Assembly: GCA_964019135.1 (NCBI GenBank)
Contig: OZ025261.1
Coordinates: 36,818,820 to 36,882,819 of the forward strand
Reading direction: 5' to 3'
Origin: Arenicola marina
Lineage: Eukaryota; Annelida; Polychaeta; Arenicolidae
DNA: 64,000 bases
The position numbers and the translations under genes are program-made. Positions 53,122 to 64,000 of this stretch are shown here, one piece after another. Every line of letters begins with the position of its first letter. The first letter of the stretch is position 1. The notes beneath the pieces are model-generated. The model saw only the letters and a program-made list of their open reading frames with translations, had not been told where the DNA came from and ran no database searches.

Positions 53122-55511
53122 TCCAACAACGCAGCTTGTGTAGGTCTACCCATTCACTTCATTAACTGTAGGAAACACCGCGAAATATTCGGCCCCCACA
53201 GAGCACGTAAAACCATGGCAACCTTCGATCACGACTGTTGATTCCAACTTCGGTATCATAACAGTAATTTCATGAATCAGGTTGCCCAGATGTTATGTGA
53301 TAAGGAATGGCAAAGCAAGACAAAAAACGACATCCCTAAAACCCATCTGCACATCTCAATGACTTAATGCTTCCTGATGTTATTACATCTTCCGTCACAT
53401 AAACCAGTTGACCATGTTTTCAGTCATATGGGTTGATACTCCGCTCTCCCTCGTGACGTAATGTAATATTTGCTTAACCGCCATATTATCCGGTTTATAC
53501 AGCGATGGATGAAGTTCTTATATAACTAGTGACCTGTTTCTTTTTTGCTGTTGAGCGCAATTTATTCAGATATATTTATTTTCGCCTACATCCGAGAACC
53601 CTGTAAATCCATATGACGTCGCTTTGTTGTTCCTTACAAAGGGAGGGGGGGGGGGAGGGGGCCGGACCCCCTGGATCAGCCATTGTCTACGCTTTTGGAC
53701 CATATGCAGTAAAAGTAAGGAACTAAACGATTACACATAATGATCTAACACTTGAAACTCAAAGACGGGGAAGGTATATATATATATATTTAAATAAGGA
53801 AACCAGTTGCCTGATCACTCCATCGTCAGAATCCAACAAACAATGGACATTAGTACCATCAATTGTCAACCAATCTATTCTAATTCTGTCCGCTTTGTCG
53901 TGAGACAGTTCTGTATATTTTTGTCATGTGGCTATTCATGGCTATTGCACATCTATCTATGTGATATATATATGTATTTCTGTGATGCAGAAGCCACGGG
54001 AGACGGGGGCGGTATGCTTGCCAGACCACGATTAGCATTACTGGGTGTTCTCAGTGGCAACGGCTGCAACGTCTAGACGGGCTTTATTTAGGGAGTGTGA
54101 AGACCGAGTTCGCTTCTGAGGTTGCAGAATCATGCCATGAGAGAAAAAGTGGCAAAAAGTGGCATCATGAAGGCAGGAAGAACATCTGCGTCATGACAAT
54201 GCCGCAGAGCTCTTGATGAGATGAGCGGGCAGGGGACATATATAACTGTTCCTCAATATCCCGTATATAAAATCATTATATTTAGTCCTCTATATCTTCC
54301 TATCGTGGCGTGGCCTGCGGCAGAGACCAGAGGTGCGTTTTCGCCATCCATGCTCTCGATATTAATTAATCCGGTTTCATGTCAAAAGACGGTCGTAACA
54401 TATGGATAGGCTGACTGTCTGGATACGTTGGCTGCGTCCACAGATGACGGACCGGATGAGTATCATGTGTATCACCATTTCAATGTTATCTCCCCGTTAG
54501 GCATGGGTGGAGGGAGGAGAAGGAGACCTCGATGGGCCCTGCTGATCGGTGGTGCGGCCAGAGACACTCCCTGTGCAGCCTGCAAGCCACAGCCCGTTAC
54601 ACACGTAACGAACGGTGATCAAAGCGATTCACAAGACCATGAATATAATTTTAACGGCATCGCAGCATCACAATGGCGACGCATATAGTATCCCGCTCTG
54701 GCGGAGTTGGTGGGGTGAGGGCATGCGGGTCTGGGCGGGCGGGAGCGGGGAGGAGGGGGGGGGGGGCTAGGGGTGATCAGGGCGGTGGGGGGTGACGGTA
54801 TGGAAAAATGACAGTTAGTCGCGAGTCACGGCTCACACGATACGATCCAGGGTGATCAAGAGAGTCGGGGGGGGGGGGGGGAGGGGGGGGGTATGGCGCC
54901 AGGATTGCATGCGTTGCCCCCCCCCCCCCACCCCCAACGCCATCCATTCCTAACGTAGGGGTAGGGCAGGGGGCGGGGGAGCGGGGGGGCGCCGACCTAC
55001 CCAACGCCATGCGAGTCCCGCTGGCCAGTCGGTCGCCTCGGGGACTATGTGGTTCTAGATTATTATCTGTAATCCCACATATAAACGACTAATACTCGTG
55101 GTATCTATAGTTTGTTGTGTAGAGCTAATCGGGTAATCAGCGTGTCTATTAGTTATGGCTCGCTCGCGGGTGGGGCGAATATAGTTCAGGGCTGGGACAG
55201 ACTGATTAGCCTACTGTTTTCTGATTGGTTCGTTCTGCCGCCGGTGGCCACGCGATCACCGCATGGCAACCGTAATGAATAACGTCATATCCGGTATTGC
55301 TTACTCTAGAAATTAGTTTTAATTTTAAACATTTTGAACCCATTACTTTGCTTTACCGAAGTGAAAAGTAAATGGTGTGGATTCCACGTCGCTGCCACGT
55401 GGTGCTCCAAGGTTCACAGCCCTGACGCCGTCCAGGTGCGGAGGGAGGCCACGGCATCATGATGTAATGTCCATGCAGAGTCACGAAAAGTTATAGATGG
55501 GGGGGCGGGGG
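53122..55511. other. No gene recognised
   Basis: Unique sequence with G/C-runs near 53643-53660, 54750-54770, 54870-54890 and 54918-54935. GGACCCCCTGGATCAGCC at 53674 looks like a family C end fragment. Confidence 0.45.
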
Positions 55512-55825
55512 GGGGGGGGCAAGGGGGATCGTGTTTCCAAACCACGAAAAAAATAATTCTTTATTCCGAGGTCACGATGAATTAAATGGAGAACTCCCCG
55601 CATACAATGGTAGGGGCGGATGCATGATATAATTTGGCGATTTCCCAATTCACGATTATATAGTATTCAAATTCTCAGTTCACAATTAATGAAAATCATG
55701 ATCACGACAATCGTCAAATACATATCATTCCCAGGTCACGATAATATTAATTTTCCTCATTCCCAGTTCACGGAGAAATGAAAAGCCTGTTCTCCCTGGA
55801 ACGTAAGGTAAATACCCCTTTTTTC
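55512..55825. mobile_element. MITE-like element, family B, reversed copy
   Basis: G-run plus GCAAGGGGGATCG at the left and GGTAAATACCCCTTTT at the right. The inside has CCCAGGTCACGATAATATT and CATTCCCAGTTCACGG, the reverse complement of the 20878 copy. Confidence 0.62.
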
Positions 55826-56267
55826 TGTGTAAAAAGCATTTCAGCTAAAGCGGTGCACAAAAAAATATGCTGACATTCAAGGGCTTTGTTTACGCACAGA
55901 GTGAGAGTTCTAACAAAGACGAGTTGAAAATTCCTAACAGTCAAAAATGCACCGTGTGAAACTACTGCCGTGGGTGACCTTGAGTTCGGGCTCTATAAAC
56001 GTCCAACTTTCCGGCGCGGTTTAAATTCCGGCGCCGGTTCCTCGGAAACAATAGCTGCGGTGGCGAACATACCTAGCAGCGAGACTCGATAACGCTCCGA
56101 CGCAGCGTACAAGTTAACGGTTTAAATGGGGCAATTAAGGTTTCGCTGGAACCAGTCCGTTTCCAGCACTCTAGGCCCAGAACTACTCTGGGCTGGGGAA
56201 CAGCAACAAGGACTCTTCTATGGCGTCAATCGCACCGCGTATGCGCGTAGGTACTATGCAGTTCCAG

Positions 56268-56481
56268 CGGCGGATCCAGGAATTCGCAAACGGTGGGTTC
56301 ATTGAAACTTGCGACCGGGGCGAGAGGGCTCTTAACAAAATTGCGACCGTGGATCCACAATTTTTTTGTCGACCAAGGAGGGGGGGGGTGGTCACTGAAG
56401 AATTGCTATAGGGGGGAGGGAGGTCCACGTCCAAAAAGAGGGGTGGGCGGATCCCCTGGACACCCCCTGGATCCGCTCTTG
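56268..56481. mobile_element. Element family C, copy 2
   Basis: GCGGCGGATCCAGGAATTCG at the left and CCCCTGGATCCGCTCTTG at the right give the inverted repeat GCGGATCCAGG/CCTGGATCCGC. The inside has AAACTTGCGACCGGGG and a G-run, as in 21630-21843. Confidence 0.65.
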
Positions 56482-56714
56482 CGGTTCTCAGGGAGTCGAA
56501 AGCATATTTGCATATAGTCACAGCACAGGCACGTGTGCGTGTGTCTCTGTGTAGGCGGCCCGTTTTAGTGGACCAACTAACGCTACACGTCATTCGATCA
56601 CCACGATCTGGACCTGTTAGCAGACGATGACGTCATGTCGACTAGCTCTGAACCGTGCTTGTCCGTGGGAGACTAACGTTTGGCGATTTGATACCGATTT
56701 CCCTATCTACCGAG

Positions 56715-57795
56715 CCTGGAGAGCGAGCACCAGCCGTGTCCATCACTGGAGAGCGTGCACCAGCCGTGTCCATCACTGGAGAGCGTGCACCAGCCGTGTC
56801 CATCACTGGAGAGCGAGCACCAGCCGTGTCCATCACTGGAGAGCGAGCAACAGCCGTGTCCATCACTGGAGAGCGAGCACCAGCCGTGTCCATCACTGGA
56901 GAGCGAGCACAAGCCGCGTCCATCACTGGAGAGCGTGCACCAGCCGTGACCATCACTGGAGAGCGTGCACCAGCCGTGTACATCACTGGAGAGCGTGCAC
57001 CAGCCGTGTCCATCACTGGAGAGCGTGCACCAGCCGTGTCCATCACTGGAGAGCGAGCACCAGCCGTGTCCATCACTGGAGAGCGTGCACCAGCCGTGTC
57101 CATCACTGGAGAGCGTGCATCAGCCGTGTCCATCACTGGAGAGCGTGCACCAGCCGTGTCCACTACTGGAGAGCGAGCACCAGCCGTGTCCATCACTGGA
57201 GAGCGAGCACCAGCCGTGTCCATCACTGGAGAGCGAGCACCAGCCGTGTCCATCACTGGAGAGCGAGCACCAGCCGTGTCCATCACCGGAGAGCGAGCAC
57301 CAGCCGTGTCCATTACTGGAGAGCGAGCACCAGCCGTGTCCATCACTGGAGAGCGTGCATCAGCCGTGTCCATCACTGGAGAGCGTGCACCAGCCGTGTC
57401 CACTACTGGAGAGCGAGCACCAGCCGTGTCCATCACCGGAGAGCGAGCACCAGCCGTGTCCATCACTGGAGAGCGTGCACCAGCCGTGTCCATCACTGGA
57501 GAGCGAGCACCAGCCGTGTCCATCACTGGAGAGCGTGCACCAACCGTGTCCATTACTGGAGAGCGAGCACCAGCCGTGTCCATCACTGGAGAGCGAGCAC
57601 CAACCGTGTCCATCACTGGAGAGCGTGCACCAGCCGTGTCCATCACCGGAGAGCGAGCACCAGCCGTGTCCATCACTGGAGAGCAAGCACCAGCCGTGTC
57701 CATCACTGGAGAGCGAGCACCAGCCGTGTCCATCACTGGAGAGCGTGCACCAGCCGTGTCCATCACTGGAGAGCGAGCACCAGTCGTGTCCATTA
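56715..57795. repeat. 30-bp minisatellite, 36 copies
   Basis: The unit is GAGCGAGCACCAGCCGTGTC followed by CATCACTGGA, with GCGTGCACC and a few rarer variants. A multiple of three with no stop, it keeps several frames open on both strands for hundreds of codons; one plus frame reads ERAPAVSITG repeated and another HHWRASTSRV. The reading frame at 56655-57902 adds short unique ends (MLVRGRLTFGDL... and ...GPYRPQSTYP). I treat it as non-coding. Confidence 0.94.
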
Positions 57796-58034
57796 TTCCC
57801 GACGGACTAGAGGTCGATCCACAAATCCATCAAATCAGGAACCAACGTAGTGCATTCATTACTCTTGGTGGTCCATACAGACCTCAATCTACATACCCAT
57901 AACAAACAAATCTCTACTTAAAATTCTTGTATTTACATGTATAAGGACACAATAAAAATAAAGAAATAAATCGGGCCTCACAATCTTGTATCACAGCTAT
58001 AGGTAAGCGTACATACAGGAACCCCTCGTGGTCC

Positions 58035-58290
58035 CAGAACGGGGGGTACATCGCCGTGATGAAAACCCCGGGGGAGGGGCACTGCATTTGGTTACGTGTA
58101 TAAATTTACATGTGCGGCCCAAAGGACCCTTTCTATGGCTATTTTGGGTGTTTTTTTTAGGTTCTCTCTCAATGATAACATAATCTCGCACTTTTTACCT
58201 ATTCTCCATATGGCTTCTATGGCATGGGCGGCACACCCCCACCACTGTAGAACTGAAGTGTTCGCCCTTCCCGAGGGACATTACCATGTG
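58035..58290. repeat. Dispersed G-rich element, family E
   Basis: GAACGGGGGGTACATCGCCG, CCCCGGGGGAGGGGCACTGC, then GTGCGGCCCAAAGGACCC and AATCTCGCACTTTTTACC. It ends near GCCCTTCCCGAGGGAC and resembles 17815-18065. Confidence 0.5.
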
Positions 58291-58624
58291 TGACGTCAAT
58301 CGGTCATGCCCACGGGTCGAAACTTGGCTGTTAACCCCTCTGGGGCCGTATTCATAATCCCCTCGTACGTTACGCACGAAACGTGCATTTCAGTCTGAGC
58401 CTCACCCGCTCAATTAATGAGCACCACTGTGGTGGTGCTCATAATTAAGAAATCATCTTCAATATTATTTTAGCACTTTCGCCATTCAGAAAATCCACTT
58501 CTTGGGTGACTACTTATGCATTTTGGACCCAATAATCGCTCGACAATCCTCCACTTAGTGTTAAGTCTATTGGCGTAGCCTAAGTGGCGATTATGAATAC
58601 GGCCCCAGGGCCATAATACTTGTT

Positions 58625-59460
58625 TTTTCCAGGGGCTGTTCCAAACTACTCCCTCTGAGCAATGAGATTTGTTTTTGCAGGGTCTGTTCCAAGTTACCCC
58701 CTCTGGGTAATGATACTTGTTTTTTCATTGGCTATTCCAAGTTGCCCCCTCTGGGCAATGAGACTTGTTTTTCTAGGGGTTGTTCCAAGTTATCCCCTCT
58801 GGGCAATGATTGTTTTTCCATGGGCTGTTCCAAGTTACCCCCTCTGGGCAATGATACTTGTTTTTCCAGGGGGTGTTTCAAGTTACCCCCTCTGGGCAAA
58901 GATATTTGTTTTTCCATGGGCTGTTCAAAGTTACCTCCTCTGGGCAATGAGATTTGTTGACTGTTCCAAGTTACCCCCTCTGGGCAATGAGATTTGTTGA
59001 CTGTTCCAAGTTACCCCCTCTGGGCAAAGTGACTTATTTTTTCCAGTGGTTGTTACAAGAGACCCCCTCTGGGCAATGAGACTTGTTTTTTCAAGTGGCT
59101 GTTCCAAGTTACCCCTCTGGGCAATGATACTTGTTTTTCCATGGGCTGTTCCAAGTTGCCCCCTCTGGGCAATGAAACTTGTTTTTCTAGGGGCTGTTCC
59201 AAGTTATCCCTTCTCTGCAATGAGACTTGTTTTTCCAAGGGCAGTTTCAAGTTACCCCATCTGGGCAATGATACTTGTTTTTCCAAGGGCTGTTTCAAGT
59301 TACCCCCTCTGGGCAATGAGATTTGTTGGCTGTTCCAAGTTACCCCCTCTGGGCAATGAAACTTGTTTTTTCAAGTGGCTGTTCCAAGTTACCCCTCTGG
59401 GCGATAAGACTTGTTTTTGCAGTGGCTGTTCCAAGTTACCCCCTCTTGGCAATGAGAAGC
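58625..59460. repeat. ~48-bp minisatellite, about 17 copies
   Basis: The unit is TGTTCCAAGTTACCCCCTCT followed by GGGCAATGATACTTGTTTTT and CCATGGGC. Units differ more than in the other arrays, and some are shortened to about 35 bp (GAGATTTGTTGACTG). It is older than the 91-bp array. Confidence 0.93.
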
Positions 59461-60488
59461 TCATCCCCCAAACCTGTTACGTGTAAACAGCCTCGTGAAG
59501 TGCCGTTATAGGCTGAATAGCAGGCGGCATATATCGAATATAAACGCGCGGAGTGTGTAAGTAATTGGGTTTGTGTACTGCACCGAACTGGGTAATTAAT
59601 TGACAAGATGCCAGCGGCCGGAGACACACGGTGTACTAAAACAAGGTGTAGAACTTTTTATTGACCTGTTTGTGTCAGGTGGGGTGGCTGACTCAATGTT
59701 TTTGTTGGCTCTGATCATCTTCGCTGCCTCGCCGAGTGCGGATTGGTAGTCGTGAGAGCGAGCGGCCGCCAACCATACGCCACTCGGTCTGGTGAGACAT
59801 ATCGCACCGCATTGTGGGTAATGTTGATAGAGCAAAAGCTGCCGACTTCCTGTTTCATGGGGAAACCGAAAACAGGGTTATCGGCAAAGAGCGAGATTAT
59901 CCCCACGGTATGGTTGTACCGGTACGTGTGAAGGAGCGAAGAAGAGCGAAGGGTCATCAAGGCTTTCAAACATTTGTGAATAGAAGGCTGGGGGTTGGGG
60001 GTGATGTATAGTCCCGTGGGGGTGGGGTGGGGGGGGGGGGGGGTACTTAATACATTGCTGGGTTTTATTGGAGGTTCCGCGGTAAAGCTCCCACTTTTCA
60101 CCTCGAAAATCGGCTGGGAAGGTGCGTTTTACCGCAAATCCGCATTATTTTTCCTTGACCCGCTCTATGTCGCAGACCCGCTCGGTGTATTCCCGCTCTA
60201 TGAACGCACATTTTCAGAGTTGCCCCCCCCCCCCCACCCCTGATCGCAAGTGTCAGAGTCCCCCCGCCCGTCGCAAATCTGAAATATCCGCTCTATAGAG
60301 GTATTTTATTCACCACAAATGTCCGCTCTCTCAGGCATCAAGGGGCACCCGCGGAACCCCCCCCCCCACCAGATCTGTATAATAGTGTCCCTCCCCCGCC
60401 CCCCCCCCCCCGGCCCCGGGCAATACATAGGGGCATCGCACAGGTTTCCTTTTTGCGCCCTAAGAAAATACCAGGTGGAGTGGAGAGT
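59461..60488. other. No gene recognised
   Basis: Unique sequence to about 59990, then G/C-rich runs (60029, 60220, 60357, 60397) and a TATATA run at 60489. No family resemblance. Confidence 0.45.
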
Positions 60489-61356
60489 ATATATATATAT
60501 ATACATTCGCATGCCATCCGCCCCCAACGCATCCTGCAGCATGGGTCAGAGGCAAAATGAAACGATAGAAATACACTGAGACACGGGAGAAGAGAAGAAG
60601 AGACGGCAAGATAATGGCACAAGATCGCGGGGGTCGACCAGATCGTTTTAATCGTTTTAATGGGGGGGGGGGGGGGCGCAAATTAAGTGGTCAAAGCCCC
60701 TAGTTTTAGACGATCTAGACGGGTACGAACCCGACAGAAGACGCGTAGGCCTACACCCTGCTCCCCGTGGGTCCATCACTTGAGTTTTTGTCCTTTTGGT
60801 GATGGGGTATAAGAAGAGAACCCGGCGCATACCCCTTTGAACTCCCACGGTTATAGCAGATATCAATCAACAGCGTCTGATTGAATGTCAGGACTGATCC
60901 AGTATAACACTCAATGTACCTACATTAAAACATCAACGACGCGGAGTGTTTGTTTCATTGCTATGCTGCATCCAATTCTAATCAATATCGCGAAATTGAT
61001 CAACAACTTTTTATAATCTATTAAATATAACGTCCAGGGCAGCCGAAATCTCTGCCAAGACAAGACAGGACCCCACACGTAAACTCAGTAGCTTATATTG
61101 ACAATTACCCCGACCGCCACGGTAACCATGGTTACCATGCGAGACTAGACCCAATAAAACATTGGCTAGCTTCGCATGTGGTTCCGTGTAGTTTACAGTC
61201 GGTCAAATGGCTGCTTTTTCTCGTTTTACGACGAGTAACTTCATCAGCCAGCCAAACTATGCGTTCCAAGCCGTCATAATAGATTATGACTCGGTGAGGT
61301 ACTAGCAGCTGGCTGGCAATTCCGTTTGGCGTCATGCAAGTACGTTGAAGTTAACC
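60489..61356. repeat. Tandem duplication, copy 1
   Basis: From the TA-run before ATGCCATCCGCCCCCAACGC to GTACGTTGAAGTTAACC. It is only slightly different from copy 2. It holds the perfect 16-bp palindrome GGTAACCATGGTTACC at about 61121 and a frame starting ATGGCTGCTTTTTCTCG at 61208 that stops after about 33 codons. Confidence 0.93.
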
Positions 61357-62220
61357 TGAATATATATAATACGATCGCATGCCATCCGCCCCCAACGCAT
61401 CCTGCAGCATGGGTCAGAGGCAAAATGAAACGATAGAAATACACTGAGACACGGGAGAAGAGAAGAAGAGACGGCAAGGAAATGGCACAAGATCGCGGGG
61501 GTCGACCAGATCGTTTTAATCGTTTTAATGAGGGGGGGGGGGCAAATTAAGTGGTCAAAGCCCCTAGTTTTAGACGATCTAGACGGGTACGAACCCAACA
61601 GAAGACGCGTAGGCCTACACCCTGCTCCCCGTGGGTCCATCACTTGAGTTTTTGTCCTTTTGGTGATGGGGTATAAGAAGAGAACCCGGCGCATACCCCT
61701 TTGAACTCCCACGGTTATAGCAGATATCAATCAACAGCGTCTGATTGAATGTCAGGACTGATCCAGTATAACACTCAATGTACCTACATTAAAACATCAA
61801 CGACGCTGAGTGTTTGCTTCATTGCTATGCTGCATCCAATTCTAATCAATATCGCGAAATTAATCAAAAACTTTTTATAATCAATTAAATATAACGTCCA
61901 GGGCAGCCGAGATCCCTGCCAAGACAAGACAGGACCCCGCACGTAAACTCAGTAGCTTATATTGACAATTACCCCGACCGCCACGGTAACCATGGTTACC
62001 ATGCGAGACTAGACCCAATAAAACGTTGGCTAGCTTCGCATGTGGTTCCGTGTAGTTTACAGTCGGTCAAATGGCTGCTTTTTCTCGTTTTACGACGAGT
62101 AACTTCATCAGCCAGCCAAACTATGCGTTCCAAGCCGTCATAATAGATTATGACTCGGTGAGGTACCAGCAGCTGGCTGGCAATTTCGTTTGGCGTCGTG
62201 CAAGTACGTTGAAGTTAACC
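61357..62220. repeat. Tandem duplication, copy 2
   Basis: The same content as copy 1 with a few percent differences by eye. The palindrome GGTAACCATGGTTACC recurs near 61984. The frame beginning MAAFSRFTTSNFISQPNY (62071) is longer here, running to 62325, but its end lies outside the duplicated unit. No family recognised. Confidence 0.93.
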
Positions 62221-62690
62221 AGCATAACACATCAAAATCTGTGTCCGCTTCGACCTCTGCCTCTACTGTACGGCCTCTCTAGCTGTAGAGTCTATCTGTG
62301 GGCTACGGCCGGGCGTGGCGGCTGACTGCAGTTCTTCCCTCGGGTCGTCGACTGGCGTACTGTAGTACGGGAACTCGTTTTTGCACGCAATTGACCACGA
62401 TTATCCGGCTTCCACTCCGCCGTTTATCGTACGATAAGCTGTGAGAGCAGCTGCAATGGCGGATGGAATCTATGGCCCAGTAATTACACATGGTTCGCCC
62501 ACTCTGTACCGATCGAATCAGGCCTTACGTACATGTAGGGCAGCCGCGTAATAAATAACCGAGAGGAGAGGCAGATCATATTTGCGCCACTGCCGCGATT
62601 GTAGACATTGAGTTCGAACGTAGGGGGGGGGGGGGGTAGTTTCAGGGGTCGTATTCATAAACCCCTACGTAAGTTAGACAGGATTGCTAC
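62221..62690. other. No gene recognised
   Basis: Unique sequence between the duplication and the last minisatellite, with a G-run at 62623-62636. Confidence 0.45.
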
Positions 62691-64000
62691 TACTGTACAG
62701 TATTGCCACTGCTGTTACAGTATTGCCACTGTTGTTACAGTATTGCCACTGTTGTTACAGTATTGCCACTGCTGTTACAGTATTGCTACTGATGTTACAG
62801 TATTGCCACTGCTGTTACAGTATTGCTACTGCTGTTACAGTATTGCTACTGCTGGTACAGTATTGCCACTGTTGTTACAGTATTGCTACTGCTGTTACCT
62901 TATTGCCACTGCTGTTACAGTATTGCCACTGCGGTTACAGTATTGCCACTGCTGTTACAGTATTGCCACTGCTGTTACAGTATTGCTACTGCTGTTACCT
63001 TATTGTCACTGCTGTTACAGTATTGCCACTGCGGTTACAGTATTGCCACTGCTGTTACAGTATTGCCACTGCTGTAACAGTATTGCTACTGCTGTTACCT
63101 TAGTGCCACTGCTGTTACAGTATTGCCACTGCGGTTACAGTATTGTCACTACTGTTACAGTATTGCCACTGCTGTTACAGTATTACCACTGCTGCTACAG
63201 TATTGCCACTGCTGTTACAGTATTGCCACTGCTGTTACAGTATTGCTACCGCTGTTACAGAATTGCCACTGCTGTTACAGTATTGCCACTACTGTTACAG
63301 TATTGCCACTGCTGTTACAATATTGCTACTGCTGTTACAGTATTGTCACTGCTGTTACAGTTTTGCCACAACTGTTACAGTCTTGCTACTGCTGTTACAG
63401 TATTGCCACTGCTGTTACAGTATTGCTACTGCTGTTACAGTATTGCCACTGCCGTTACAGTATTGCCACTGCTGTTACAGTATTGCCACTACTGTTACAG
63501 TATTACTACTGCTGTTACAGTATTGCCACTGCTGTTACAGTATTGCTACTGCTGTTACAGTATTGCCACTGCTGTTACAGTATTGCTACTGCTGTTATAG
63601 TATTGCCACTACTGTTACAGTATTGCCACTGCTGCTACAGTATTGCCACTGCTGTTACAGTATTGCCACTGCGGTTACAGTATTGCCACTGCTGTTACAG
63701 TATTGCCACTGCTGTTACAGTATTGCCACTGCTGTTACAGTATTGCTACTGCTGTTACCTTATTGCCACTGCTGTTACAGTATTGCCACTGCGGTTACAG
63801 TATTGTCACTACTGTTACAGTATTGCCACGGCTGTTACAGTATTGCCACTGCTGCTACAGTATTGCCACTGCTGTTACAGTATTGCCACTGCTGTTACAG
63901 TATTGCTACCGCTGTTACAGTATTGCCACTGCTGTTACAGTATTGCCACTACTATTACAGTATTGCCACTGCTGTTACAATATTGCTACTGCTGTTACAG
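62691..64000. repeat. 20-bp minisatellite, at least 65 copies, running off the window
   Basis: The unit is TATTGCCACTGCTGTTACAG. Frequent variants are TATTGCTACTG, GCGGTTACAG and TTACCTTATTG. A long open plus frame reads YCHCCYSIATAVTVLPLLLQ per three units. Longer blocks with the same variant order recur (compare 63101-63320 with 63761-63980, 660 bp apart). Confidence 0.96.

Noticed and set aside
62608-63600. 330-codon frame rich in Cys, Tyr and Leu
   Set aside because: It is a translation of the 20-bp minisatellite. The frame depends only on the absence of stops in the unit.

Overview
The window looks like chromosomal DNA of an invertebrate animal. It has spliced genes with GT/AG introns, a selenoprotein with a SECIS element, tRNA-derived SINE pieces, MITE-like elements with G-rich ends, very long minisatellites and poly(G)/poly(C) runs. 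This texture, together with an ADAMTS-like protease and a thyroid-hormone-type deiodinase, would suit a lancelet (Branchiostoma) or a similar marine invertebrate. That assignment is inference.

Layout: 1-6623 is intergenic (31-bp minisatellite at 2165-3590, a MITE at 5810-6047). 6624-26995 (+) holds a secreted ADAMTS/MIG-17-like metalloprotease. I could join 27 exons with fully compatible intron phases, giving about 1,292 residues; the first exon with the signal peptide was not found. Its order is propeptide with a furin site, M12B catalytic domain with HEIGHNLGAEHDG, ADAMTS-type disintegrin-like/Cys-rich region, then 13 six-cysteine PLAC-like modules, mostly one per phase-1 exon, broken up by two Thr/Ser/Pro-rich linkers. 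Two introns hold large minisatellites that have copied the gene's own splice sites: 13 copies of an acceptor at 8573-9754 and about 105 copies of a donor at 13262-16650. Decayed PLAC-like exons lie after the stop.

33504-31494 (-) is a two-exon iodothyronine-deiodinase-like selenoprotein of 255 residues, with an in-frame TGA for Sec125. A convincing SECIS hairpin lies about 2.0 kb after its stop, at 29483-29410, and a poly(A) signal follows at 29226-29221. The protease and the deiodinase converge tail to tail, with their poly(A) signals about 220 bp apart.

35925-38555 is a 33-bp minisatellite. Beside it is a small remnant resembling part of the next gene, an alpha-crystallin-domain (small heat-shock-like) protein at 42807-41695 (-). 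From about 43 kb to the end I see no gene I can name: only repeats (122-bp triplet, 30-bp minisatellite at 56715-57795, 48-bp repeat at 58625-59460, an 866-bp tandem duplication at 60489-62220, a 20-bp minisatellite running off the end), MITEs, SINE pieces and a few possible first exons.

The three recognised genes show no sign of working together. The protease probably acts on extracellular matrix, the deiodinase on iodothyronines at a membrane, and the crystallin-domain protein in the cytosol.
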